A stretch of DNA of 16,649 nucleotides, taken from positions 1 to 16,649 of the forward strand of contig CAUPUB010000046.1 in NCBI GenBank assembly GCA_963514535.1, written 5' to 3'. A program made the position numbers and the translations under genes. The DNA is from CAJPSE01 sp963514535 (GTDB lineage Bacteria > Synergistota > Synergistia > Synergistales > Aminobacteriaceae). Below the pieces are notes generated by a model. It was not told the DNA's origin and searched no databases. It saw only the letters and a list, made by a program, of their open reading frames with translations. Position 1 is the first letter of the stretch. The number at the start of each line of letters is the position of its first letter. Below are positions 1 to 6,602 of the stretch, in pieces.

Positions 1-2
1 GC

Positions 3-2471
3 CGCCGTCCGGTGGTGTTCCTGACCAACGGTTTCGACACCCGGATCGTGGATAACCGGTATCCGGAGCGTAAGGTCGCAGCCTTCCATTCCAAACGGGA
101 TCTGGAGAAGCTGTTCAACCTCCAGCGTATGCGCGCCGGCCTGAAAAACGTCGTCGTGGACAAGGCCATCGCGGGCCGTTACTATCAGGAAGCCGCCGTC
201 AAAGCGGTGTGTGACAGCTTCGGGCAGAAGAACCGCCGCAAGGCGCTGCTGGTTATGGCCACCGGATCGGGCAAGACACGGACCGTCATTGCGCTGGTCA
301 AGGTGCTGTTGGAACAGGGCTGGATCAAGAACGTCCTGTTCCTGGCTGACCGCAATTCCCTGGTCACCCAGGCCAGGCGGAACTTTGTGAATCTCCTGCC
401 GGATCTGTCCGTTACGAACCTCTGTGAGGAGAAGGACAACTATGCCGCACACGGTGTGTTCTCCACCTATCAGACGATGATGAACTGCATCGATTCCGTA
501 CGGGACGAGGAGGGCAAGCTGTTCTCCTGCGGTCATTTCGATCTGGTGATCTGTGACGAGGCGCACCGGTCGATTTATAACAAATATAAGGACATCTTCA
601 ACTATTTCGATGCCCCCTTGGTGGGCCTGACCGCCACACCGAAGGACGAGATCGACAAAAACACCTATGCCGTTTTCGAGTTGGAAAGCGGCGTCCCAAC
701 CTATGGCTACGAGCTGGCACAGGCTGTTCAGGACGGATACCTGGTGGATTTCCTGTCCGTGGAAACGAAACTGAAATTCATCCAGGAGGGCATCGTCTAC
801 GATGATCTGTCCGATGAAGATAAGGAAATCTATGAGGGTACCTTTGAGGATGAAAACGGTGAGCTGCCGGAAAGCATCGCGTCGTCCGCGTTGAACGAGT
901 GGATCTTCAATGAGGATACGATTCGCGAGGTCCTGCATATCCTCATGACCCATGGTTTGAAAATCGACTATGGCGGCAAAATGGGCAAGACCATCATCTT
1001 TGCCAGGAACCATACCCATGCGGAGAAGATTCTGGAGGTGTTCGGAAAGGAGTATCCGCACCTGGACGGTTGTGCCAGGGTCATCGACAATTATATGACC
1101 TACGCCCAGAGCGCCATCGACGAATTCTCCGACCCGAAGAAGCTGCCGCAGATCGCCATTTCCGTGGACATGCTGGACACCGGCATCGACGTGCCGGAGG
1201 TGTTGAACCTGGTCTTCTTCAAGAAGGTCATGAGCAAGGCCAAGTTCTGGCAGATGATCGGACGCGGCACACGCCGTTGCCCCGGACTGATCGACGGCGT
1301 CGATAAAGACAAGTTCTACATTTTTGATTTCTGCGGAAACTTCGAGTTCTTCCGCATGAACAAAGGGAAACCCACGGCGAACAGGATCGCCCTCCAGGGT
1401 GCTCTTTTCGGGCTTCAGTTTGAGATTGCCTATAAGCTCCAGGACCTGCAGTATCAGACGGAACGGCTGATCGCCTATCGTAGTGCTCTGGTGGAGCATA
1501 TGACCGGGAAGGTTCGGGAACTGAACCGGGAAAACTTTGCGGTCCGGCAGCATCTGAGATACGTGGATCGATATGCCGCCTCGGAGAATTATCAAGCGCT
1601 GACCTATGAGGATACGCTCATGGTCCGGGAAGAACTGGCTCCGCTGATCGAGCCGGAAGACGACGACGCGAAAGCGCTCCGCTTCGATGCGCTGATGTAC
1701 GGGATTGAGCTGGCCTATCTGGCGGGAAAGAAATACAGCCGTGCTAGACACGACCTTCTGAAGAAGGTCTCTGCCGTGGCCGGCGTGGCCAATATACCGG
1801 AAATCATGATGCAGGCGGAGCTGATCGACAAGATCCTTCACACGGATTATCTGGACCATGCCGGTATCGACGAATTTGAACATATCCGAAAGGGCCTGCG
1901 CGACCTGATGAAGTATATTCCTGTCGGCAAAATCATTTACGACACGGATTTCGATGACGAGATCCTTTCGGTCGACTGGAAAGAGTCCGAGCTGGAAAAT
2001 GATGACCTGAAGAACTACAAGGCCAAGGCCGAGTATTTTGTCCGCCAGCATCAGGATAACGAAGCGATCGCCAAGCTGAAAAGCAATGTCCCGCTGACCG
2101 GAGCGGATGTGAAGGTGCTGGAGGAAATTCTCTGGAGCGAGGTCGGCACGAAGCAGGAGTATGAGGCGGAGTACGGAACCAAGCCTTTGGGCGAGTTCGT
2201 GCGGGAAATCGTCGGCCTCGACATGAACGCAGCCAAGGCTGCATTTGCCGAGTTTTTGAACGATACGCACCTTGATGGCCGACAGATCTATTTCGTCAAT
2301 CAGATCGTAGAATACATCGTCCACAACGGGATGATGAAGGACCTGTCCGTGCTGCAGGAGACGCCGTTTACCGATCGGGGCAGCATCGTGGAGGTCTTCG
2401 CGGATCCGACTGTCTGGATGGGCATCCGGAGGGTCATCGAGCAGGTCAATGCAAACGCGTTGGCAGCGTAA
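3..2471 (+). CDS. hsdR: Type I restriction enzyme R subunit (HsdR), 5' end missing
   Basis: This is the motor and cleavage subunit of a type I restriction-modification system; it translocates DNA using ATP and cuts unmodified DNA as part of the HsdRMS complex. The reading frame is already open at base 3 (RRPVVFLTNGF, typical of HsdR just after the nuclease domain), so the N-terminal endonuclease domain and true start lie upstream of the window. Numbering from the GTG at 12, the SF2 helicase motifs are ordered as expected: ATGSGKT at 83-89 (motif I), DEAH at 182-185, TATP at 207-210, DMLDTGIDVPEV near 386-397, and QMIGRGTR at 414-421 (motif VI). About 390 further residues form the EcoEI-type C-terminal region. 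All visible ATPase motifs are intact. The neighbouring hsdM and hsdS are not in view and are probably upstream. Family assignment is secure; specificity is unknown. Confidence 0.93.
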   Translation, partial: RRPVVFLTNGFDTRIVDNRYPERKVAAFHSKRDLEKLFNLQRMRAGLKNVVVDKAIAGRYYQEAAVKAVCDSFGQKNRRKALLVMATGSGKTRTVIALVKVLLEQGWIKNVLFLADRNSLVTQARRNFVNLLPDLSVTNLCEEKDNYAAHGVFSTYQTMMNCIDSVRDEEGKLFSCGHFDLVICDEAHRSIYNKYKDIFNYFDAPLVGLTATPKDEIDKNTYAVFELESGVPTYGYELAQAVQDGYLVDFLSVETKLKFIQEGIVYDDLSDEDKEIYEGTFEDENGELPESIASSALNEWIFNEDTIREVLHILMTHGLKIDYGGKMGKTIIFARNHTHAEKILEVFGKEYPHLDGCARVIDNYMTYAQSAIDEFSDPKKLPQIAISVDMLDTGIDVPEVLNLVFFKKVMSKAKFWQMIGRGTRRCPGLIDGVDKDKFYIFDFCGNFEFFRMNKGKPTANRIALQGALFGLQFEIAYKLQDLQYQTERLIAYRSALVEHMTGKVRELNRENFAVRQHLRYVDRYAASENYQALTYEDTLMVREELAPLIEPEDDDAKALRFDALMYGIELAYLAGKKYSRARHDLLKKVSAVAGVANIPEIMMQAELIDKILHTDYLDHAGIDEFEHIRKGLRDLMKYIPVGKIIYDTDFDDEILSVDWKESELENDDLKNYKAKAEYFVRQHQDNEAIAKLKSNVPLTGADVKVLEEILWSEVGTKQEYEAEYGTKPLGEFVREIVGLDMNAAKAAFAEFLNDTHLDGRQIYFVNQIVEYIVHNGMMKDLSVLQETPFTDRGSIVEVFADPTVWMGIRRVIEQVNANALAA

Positions 2472-2488
2472 CAGGAGAGGCTTCGATA

Positions 2489-2641
2489 ATGAAGTATTCG
2501 GAAGGAACATCAAAAATATGGACTGCGCCACTTTCCGATACAGAAGAGCAGCGTGCAAAAAATGCAAGTCAGAATATAGTGCGTCCCCTCCCCGGTCTAT
2601 TACGTTATGTCGTTTTAGATACCGATTCCCGGAATTGCTGA
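2489..2641 (+). pseudogene. 50-codon remnant resembling the N-terminus of a CD-NTase-like nucleotidyltransferase
   Basis: A short frame starts at ATG 2489, preceded by AGGAGAG, 17 nt after hsdR stops, so it is placed like the next gene of the hsdR operon. The first ~31 residues (MKYSEGTSKIWTAPLSDTEE, then QRAKNASQNIV) resemble, from memory, the opening of SMODS/CD-NTase-type nucleotidyltransferases, which often begin with a W-T-x-P-x-S-x-TEEQ-x-x-x-NA pattern before the catalytic GS...DxD core. After residue 31 the similarity ends, and the frame stops at residue 50 with no catalytic core. I infer a 5' fragment joined to unrelated DNA near base 2580. It could instead be a genuine small protein of unknown function. 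No homology search was possible, so the family link is tentative. Confidence 0.35.
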
Positions 2642-2658
2642 GAATCACTTAGTCAATT

Positions 2659-2904
2659 TTAGTCGGAACATTCATCAAACAGTTTGTCAAGTTCTTCACA
2701 TTGATTAAGATCTTTACACGTAAAGATCTCTCCATCACCTTTAAATTTTTCAATCTCTATAGAGCCGTCATCTTCAAACTCGACTTCCCAACGTTCTCCA
2801 GGAATTGCTATTTCTACCATTACACCTACTGATCGAACCTTGTTAAGCCGATAGTAAATACTTTTTTCCTCGAGCATGTTAAGAAATTTCAATAATTGTT
2901 CCAT
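2659..2904 (-). CDS. Small acidic hypothetical protein, immunity-protein-like
   Basis: This 81-aa soluble, acidic protein has no signal peptide or membrane segment. A helical N-terminus is followed by a likely beta region (VMVEIAIPGERWEVEFEDDG) and a charged C-terminus. The ATG at 2904 is supported by AAGGAG six bases upstream. It lies 17 nt after the 210-aa gene at 2922-3554 and should be co-transcribed with it. I do not recognise a named domain. Its small size, acidity, low GC and position behind a toxin-like C-terminal fragment are what immunity proteins of polymorphic toxin loci usually show, so an immunity role is inferred from context only. It converges with the 50-codon remnant, leaving 17 nt between stops. 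Confidence 0.7.
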   Translation of the reverse strand: MEQLLKFLNMLEEKSIYYRLNKVRSVGVMVEIAIPGERWEVEFEDDGSIEIEKFKGDGEIFTCKDLNQCEELDKLFDECSD

Positions 2905-2921
2905 GATTGTCTCCTTGATAA

Positions 2922-3554
2922 TTAAGGATGCAAATCTAAAACCAAATCCAAATAGCCACTCAATAATTCGGTGATTGCTTCTATCTCAAGCGATTTTTGT
3001 CGAGTAAAAAACGTAAAACCAAAATGATGATGCGGAGCGATAAGCATCTTATGAGTCGGCGCAAATAAACATAAATCCGAAATTCCTCTGAAAGCTCCCT
3101 CTACGATCATCTCCAGCGGCCCAATGTCGTCTTCGATGTTTGTTTTTATACCGGAACGCTCATTCTTTCGAACATTGTTTTTTTGCAAAAAAGCATAAAT
3201 TTCCTCGTAAATATCATTATGCTCCACATCATCGGATGAAAACGGGCTGTATCGGTAACATGGTGCTATAATCAACTCTTGAATATCCTTGAAACGGAAA
3301 TATTCAAGCAGAAAGTTGATCGTTTCTTGCATATCCTTATAAAACTGCCGTCTTGTTCCATGGAAATCTGCAGTGCCGTCATCGTAGCTTCCATCTTCAT
3401 ACACCTTTATTCCATAAAAGCCATCATAACCGTGATTCCAATTATGAACATGGTATACTTCAAAACAGGGTGTATTGTCAATTTCGTCGAGATCAAGCCC
3501 TATACCACATTGGCGCAAAGCCTTATTCAATTCATTGAGACGGATTTTTCCCAT
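2922..3554 (-). CDS. Hypothetical protein, candidate immunity protein of a polymorphic toxin
   Basis: This is a 210-aa soluble protein of unknown family. It starts MGKIRLNELNKALRQCGIGL and later has an aromatic/His-rich stretch (FEVYHVHNWNHGYDGFYGIK) and PHHHFGFTFF near the C-terminus. I chose ATG 3554 because GGAGG lies 11 nt upstream, and because the stop codon of the upstream toxin-like fragment (3558-3556) ends one base before this ATG. That is tight translational coupling of the kind seen in toxin-immunity pairs. A longer version from an ATG at 3584 would read over the fragment's terminal codons in another frame and lacks a comparable ribosome site. GC is low (22 of 60 bases in 2941-3000 are G/C), unlike the flanking genes. 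Function is inferred from context; no domain is recognised. Confidence 0.72.
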   Translation of the reverse strand: MGKIRLNELNKALRQCGIGLDLDEIDNTPCFEVYHVHNWNHGYDGFYGIKVYEDGSYDDGTADFHGTRRQFYKDMQETINFLLEYFRFKDIQELIIAPCYRYSPFSSDDVEHNDIYEEIYAFLQKNNVRKNERSGIKTNIEDDIGPLEMIVEGAFRGISDLCLFAPTHKMLIAPHHHFGFTFFTRQKSLEIEAITELLSGYLDLVLDLHP

Positions 3555-3555
3555 T

Positions 3556-3684
3556 TTAATGTGAGCCTCCAAAAATATTTCCATCCGGACCTACATTAAT
3601 ATGCCCTGATTTTATCGGTGGTTTCATATCCGTTTCATATCCTACAATGTGGTCCGCCTTGTTGAGATTTATCTGCTTTTGCAT
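3556..3684 (-). pseudogene. Remnant of a polymorphic toxin C-terminus (42 codons)
   Basis: Reading the minus strand, one frame is open from 3684 to the TAA at 3558-3556. It contains ADHIVGYETDMKPPIKSGHI and ends NVGPDGNIFGGSH. Short Gly-rich endings of this kind, directly abutting an immunity-like gene, are typical of Rhs/CdiA/WapA-type toxin C-termini. Upstream, in-frame stops occur, and an alternative frame (IGVTGIIKTGWNAKADKSQ, about 3718-3662) reads plausibly as the preceding protein sequence. This suggests a frameshift near 3661-3666 as well as loss of the 5' bulk of the gene before about 3790. The first in-frame ATG is at 3684, but no ribosome site supports it, so I treat the segment as gene debris. 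Confidence 0.5.
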
Positions 3685-3795
3685 TCCAGCCTGTTTTTAT
3701 TATGCCTGTAACTCCTATCCTTATTTTTTGACCCCTCACCAGGATGTGATTCATGATAAGGCTACCTCGATTAAATCAACGTTTCCTTAGGTTTA
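3685..3795. other. AT-rich gene-poor junction
   Basis: No supported gene is present. The minus strand carries degraded coding-like sequence in a frame different from the toxin remnant, bounded by a TGA at the outer end. GC content rises abruptly at about 3790, marking the boundary between the AT-rich island and the GC-rich encapsulin operon. I see no transposase, integrase or tRNA at this edge. Confidence 0.4.
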
Positions 3796-3823
3796 GGGCG
3801 TGACGGGGTTCCCCGCCACACCC
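3796..3823 (-). terminator. Strong hairpin downstream of the encapsulin gene
   Basis: Arms 3796-3808 (GGGCGTGACGGGG) and 3811-3823 (CCCCGCCACACCC) pair over 13 positions, eleven Watson-Crick and two that become G-U pairs on the minus-strand RNA, with an almost absent loop. It sits about 35 nt after the encapsulin stop, where a transcript end is expected. No T-tract follows in the minus direction, so it may be a 3'-end stabilising hairpin or a rho-dependent site rather than a classical terminator. Confidence 0.4.
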
Positions 3824-3857
3824 TGAGTGCCGACCGTATTCAAATGGCCGGATTTGG

Positions 3858-4679
3858 TTATTCGGACTGATAGACCACCACGGCATCGGGATACTTGATA
3901 CGGGGGAGCGCCGTCTCCAGGATGCGGAGGTGGTGGTTCAGCTCCACTTGTTCTGTGTAGGCCGTCCGGATGTCCTGTCCGACCAGCAGGTCCATGTACT
4001 GCGGCTGGGCGCAGAGCAACAGGGCGGTTCCGGGCTGGAGCACCGTGGCCTGGAAGATACGCCCCTCCAGAAGTTGGCGAACGCGTTCGATCTCCATGAG
4101 CCCCATGCCTTGCTGGATATGATGGAGCTGGACGAACAGGTCCGGGCTGACAACCAGGGTGTGGCGGCTCATGCGCCCCCTCTGCTGCAAGGCTGAGACC
4201 CCGGTGACGATGTCGATGAAGGCTCCCTCGCCCGTCCCCCAGTTGCCGCGCTTGAGCTTGTTGACGCCGGGGACGGTGAGCAGTCCGTCCACGCCCAGGG
4301 ACTTGACCCCATAAAAGACCATGTAGTCCTCGCGGCGGCAGAGGGCCTGCGCCGCTATGAGCGCGGGGGAGAGGTCGACCGGCTGTCCCTCCCGCTCGGC
4401 CGCCTCGAGGTCGCGCCACAGGAGCCAGAGGTCCTCGGAGAGTTGCGGCACCTCGACGAAAGAACGCCTCGGCGAAAAGGTGAAGCCGTTCTCGCTTCTC
4501 TCCTCGCGGACCGGGCTGTCGGTCGGCGCCACCTGTACCCCGGGGCCCAGCGGGCCGTACAGCGGCAGGAACCTCCGTGCCGTCAGGATCTCCCTCGCCG
4601 TCTCGACGACGGCCTCGTCCAGGCGCTTCCAGAGCTCTTCGGAAAGGGGAGAGGCGGCTCTCCCAAGATAATCTTCCAT
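3858..4679 (-). CDS. enc: Family 1 encapsulin shell protein
   Basis: This is a 273-aa HK97-fold shell protein that self-assembles into an icosahedral nanocompartment and takes up cargo through a C-terminal peptide. It matches the family 1 pattern along its whole length: PLSEELWKRLDEAV near the start, DLWLLWRDLEAAEREGQPVD at about 83-102 (E-loop/P-domain region), VFYGVKSLGVDGLL at 121-134, and a C-terminal LLVGQDIRTAYTE near 231-243 followed by LNHHLRILETALPRIKYPDA. Length is close to the roughly 265 residues of the Thermotoga maritima protein, and no truncation is seen. ATG 4679 has AAGGAGG at the usual distance. It is the second gene of a two-gene operon, 46 nt after the ferritin-like cargo gene, the usual cargo-then-shell order. 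The compartment is cytoplasmic and by cargo type is for iron oxidation and storage. Confidence 0.95.
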   Translation of the reverse strand: MEDYLGRAASPLSEELWKRLDEAVVETAREILTARRFLPLYGPLGPGVQVAPTDSPVREERSENGFTFSPRRSFVEVPQLSEDLWLLWRDLEAAEREGQPVDLSPALIAAQALCRREDYMVFYGVKSLGVDGLLTVPGVNKLKRGNWGTGEGAFIDIVTGVSALQQRGRMSRHTLVVSPDLFVQLHHIQQGMGLMEIERVRQLLEGRIFQATVLQPGTALLLCAQPQYMDLLVGQDIRTAYTEQVELNHHLRILETALPRIKYPDAVVVYQSE

Positions 4680-4725
4680 GAACTATGCCTCCTTACTCTT
4701 TCGGATCGGCTGCTCGGATCGGCCG
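4680..4725 (-). repeat. Tandem 10-bp repeat in the cargo-shell spacer
   Basis: The gap between cargo stop and shell start carries TCGGATCGGC twice, at 4701-4710 and 4714-4723 (13-bp period), just upstream of the shell gene's ribosome binding site. It may be chance, or a small RNA structure that sets the shell-to-cargo translation ratio. Confidence 0.4.
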
Positions 4726-5085
4726 CTACTTCTCGATGAGGCTGCCGACGGTCTCCCCGGGAGCAGTATCCTGCTTAGGGGGCACGATGCCAAGTTCCTC
4801 CATGACCTCGAGGACCTCCCCCTCCCCCTCGGCGAGGAACTCCGACCAGTTGGGCTCCAGGTAGCGCAGCAGGGTCATCAGCTCGCCAACGTGGGCCTTT
4901 TCCTCGTCCCGGATGTCCATCAGGACCTTGCGCACCAGGGGATCGTCGGTCGCCTGGGCGTGAGCGTCGTAGAGAAACATGGCCTCGAGCTCCCCGGCGA
5001 TGTCGACGCGCAGGGCCTGGACCAGTTCCTCCTTGTTGATCTTTCGGTCGACGTTACCTGGAAACGGGTTGGGAAAATCGGGCAC
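4726..5085 (-). CDS. Encapsulated ferritin (EncFtn) cargo protein
   Basis: This 119-aa ferritin-like iron oxidase belongs to the encapsulin cargo type: it oxidises Fe(II) at a ferroxidase centre formed between subunits and delivers it for mineralisation inside the shell. Family ligand positions are visible: E32 and E34 in GELEAMFLYDAH, and E61, E62 and H65 in DEEKAHV. The end TVGSLIEK (112-119), after a Pro/Gly linker (PPKQDTAPGE), matches the encapsulin targeting peptide (T/LVGSL type). I chose GTG at 5085 because AGGAG lies nine bases upstream and the protein then starts MPDFPNPFPGN, as is usual for the family. A longer frame from 5214 adds 43 residues that look non-coding. It is first in the operon with the shell gene. 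Compared with classical ferritin it is a single two-helix unit, as expected for EncFtn. Confidence 0.93.
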   Translation of the reverse strand: MPDFPNPFPGNVDRKINKEELVQALRVDIAGELEAMFLYDAHAQATDDPLVRKVLMDIRDEEKAHVGELMTLLRYLEPNWSEFLAEGEGEVLEVMEELGIVPPKQDTAPGETVGSLIEK

Positions 5086-5384
5086 GGCAAATCGCTCCTT
5101 CCTGTTCCATTCTGGAAACAATATATCGATATCGGAATTGCTGGATTGAGTCGCCGGATCGAGCGTTCCAGAGTCCAGTCGGCCAATCGGACAACCCCAC
5201 TCACGATAAAGCATAGTTGCCGCCTAAGAATTTTGAATGGGTGGAAATACAGAACGTGCGGGAGTTGTAAAATAAAGGAATTTTACGATGTGATCTGGAA
5301 CAATGATAGAATAATAAAATGTTTTATATGTGTCCGCGTGCAGCAGGTCCGCTGTGCCGCGGAATTTTTAAAGGAGGCGGCGGC
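5086..5384. promoter_or_regulatory. Divergent control region between EncFtn-encapsulin and spmAB-ldcA
   Basis: About 300 bp separates the two divergent operons with no gene. Two symmetric sites stand out. The first is a perfect 10-bp palindrome ATATCGATAT at 5123-5132, about 40 bp from the EncFtn start and overlapping a TATATT -10-like sequence on the minus strand (5125-5120). The second is the inverted repeat GTAAAAT-6 nt-ATTTTAC at 5267-5286. An AT-rich stretch with TAGAAT lies at about 5297-5305 on the plus strand before spmA. No convincing -35 element pairs with these, and no sequence is a clear Fur or PerR box. Promoters must lie here, but their exact positions are uncertain. Confidence 0.4.
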
Positions 5385-6029
5385 ATGATCAATATCATCT
5401 GGTTCGGTTTGCTGTTCATCGGCATCGTGGTTGGGATCGCGACCGGTAACGTCAAGGCCATTACGGACGCGGCTATTAACAGCGCCAACACGGGGGTGGA
5501 GCTCTCCATCGGCCTGATCGGGGTGATGACCCTGTGGCTGGGCATGATGAAGATAGCGGAGGCCGCCGGCTTGGTGCGAAAGCTGGCCCTCATGCTCAAG
5601 CCCCTGATGGTGCGCCTGTTCCCGGACGTCCCGCCCGACCATCCGGCCATGGGCTCCATCCTGATGAACCTGGCGGCCAATGTCTTTGGGCTGGGGAATG
5701 CGGCGACGCCCTTCGGCATTCGGGCTATGCAGGACCTCCAGGAGCTCAACACCACCGAGGACACCGCGACGGACTCCATGTGCACGTTCCTGGCGATCAA
5801 CACCTCCTCGGTGACGCTGATCCCCGCGACGACGATCGCCTATCGAGTGGCGGCCGGGTCCTCCGATGCCGTCGGCATCATCGGTCCTACAATCGTAGCC
5901 ACCCTCGTCTCCACGATCGTGGCGGTGATCGCCGCCAGGACGATGTCCCGGATGCGGCGCTTCCGGGTGACCAAGCCGGACAAAATTTTCGACGAGGCGT
6001 TCTCAAATTCTGCGGCGGGCGCCGAGTAG
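5385..6029 (+). CDS. spmA: Spore maturation protein A-like membrane protein (SpmA)
   Basis: This 214-aa integral membrane protein belongs to the nucleoside-recognition (Gate domain) family. It starts with a hydrophobic helix (MINIIWFGLLFIGIVVGIAT), has further membrane segments near 40-55 and 165-180, and carries the family hallmark MNLAANVFGLGNAATPFGIR around residues 94-113 followed by AMQDLQELN. In Bacillus subtilis, spmA and spmB are needed for spore core dehydration with the carboxypeptidase DacB. The biochemical activity is unknown, and homologues occur in many non-spore-formers. ATG 5385 is supported by AAGGAGG eight bases upstream; the frame is open back to 5319 but without a ribosome site. 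spmB follows 12 nt later. Confidence 0.9.
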   Translation: MINIIWFGLLFIGIVVGIATGNVKAITDAAINSANTGVELSIGLIGVMTLWLGMMKIAEAAGLVRKLALMLKPLMVRLFPDVPPDHPAMGSILMNLAANVFGLGNAATPFGIRAMQDLQELNTTEDTATDSMCTFLAINTSSVTLIPATTIAYRVAAGSSDAVGIIGPTIVATLVSTIVAVIAARTMSRMRRFRVTKPDKIFDEAFSNSAAGAE

Positions 6030-6041
6030 GGGGGAAGGGAC

Positions 6042-6575
6042 ATGTTCGTCAACTTCGTCAACGATGTCTCGCTGTACGCTATCCCCGTCATTATCCTGGT
6101 TATCTGCACCTACGGTGTTGTTAAGAAGGTCAAGGTCTACGAGGTCTTTACGGAGGGCGCCAGGGAGGGTTTCTACACGGGCGTCCGTATCATCCCTTTC
6201 CTCGTGGCGATGCTGGTCGCTATTGGCGTGTTCCGTGCCTCCGGGGCCATGGGGTATCTCGCGAAGCTGCTGGCGCCCCTCACGGAGCTGATCGGTATGC
6301 CGGCGGAGGTCCTGCCCATGGCAATCATGCGTCCCCTCTCCGGCGGCGGGGCCAATGGCATCATGAACGAGCTGTTCAAGGTTCACGGCCCGGATTCCCT
6401 GATCGGACGCATGGCCTCGATCATGTCCGGGGCGACGGATACGACGTTCTACGTCCTGGCCGTCTACTTTGGGGCCGTCGGTATCCGCAGGACGCGCCAC
6501 GCACTGCCCTGCGGGCTCCTCGCCGATCTCGCCGGGATGCTGGCTGCCGTTCTCATCACCAACCTGATGTTCTGA
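6042..6575 (+). CDS. spmB: Spore maturation protein B-like membrane protein (SpmB)
   Basis: This 177-aa partner of SpmA is also a Gate/nucleoside-recognition membrane protein. Hydrophobic segments at about 8-28 (VSLYAIPVIILVICTYGVV) and 45-65 (IIPFLVAMLVAIGVF) and at the C-terminus fit the family. The characteristic MRPLSGGGANG loop and SGATDTTFYVLAVYFGAVGI are present. GGGGGGAAGGG just upstream gives the ribosome site for ATG 6042. SpmA and SpmB are normally encoded side by side and assumed to act together. Here they are followed by a murein carboxypeptidase gene, which suggests an envelope or peptidoglycan role rather than sporulation, since nothing else in the window points to spores. Confidence 0.9.
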   Translation: MFVNFVNDVSLYAIPVIILVICTYGVVKKVKVYEVFTEGAREGFYTGVRIIPFLVAMLVAIGVFRASGAMGYLAKLLAPLTELIGMPAEVLPMAIMRPLSGGGANGIMNELFKVHGPDSLIGRMASIMSGATDTTFYVLAVYFGAVGIRRTRHALPCGLLADLAGMLAAVLITNLMF

Positions 6576-6602
6576 GCCGCGAGAGCGCGAAGGAGGATGT
6601 CG

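Noticed and set aside
3279..3599. Plus-strand 106-codon frame with hydrophobic stretches
   Set aside because: Antisense to the 210-aa immunity-like gene, no ribosome site, and the coupling of the minus-strand genes is much better supported.
3793..4419. 208-codon minus-strand frame overlapping the encapsulin gene
   Set aside because: Pro/Gly/Arg-rich shadow in another frame of the encapsulin gene, without a ribosome site.
4920..5214. Upstream extension of the EncFtn gene to ATG 5214, and a second frame in the same place
   Set aside because: The GTG at 5085 has a strong ribosome site and gives the family-typical N-terminus; the 43 extra residues have no protein-like features.
5299..5320. Fur-box-like sequence before spmA (AATGATAGAATAATA)
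   Set aside because: It lacks the palindromic symmetry of a Fur box, and AT-rich promoter DNA gives such matches by chance.
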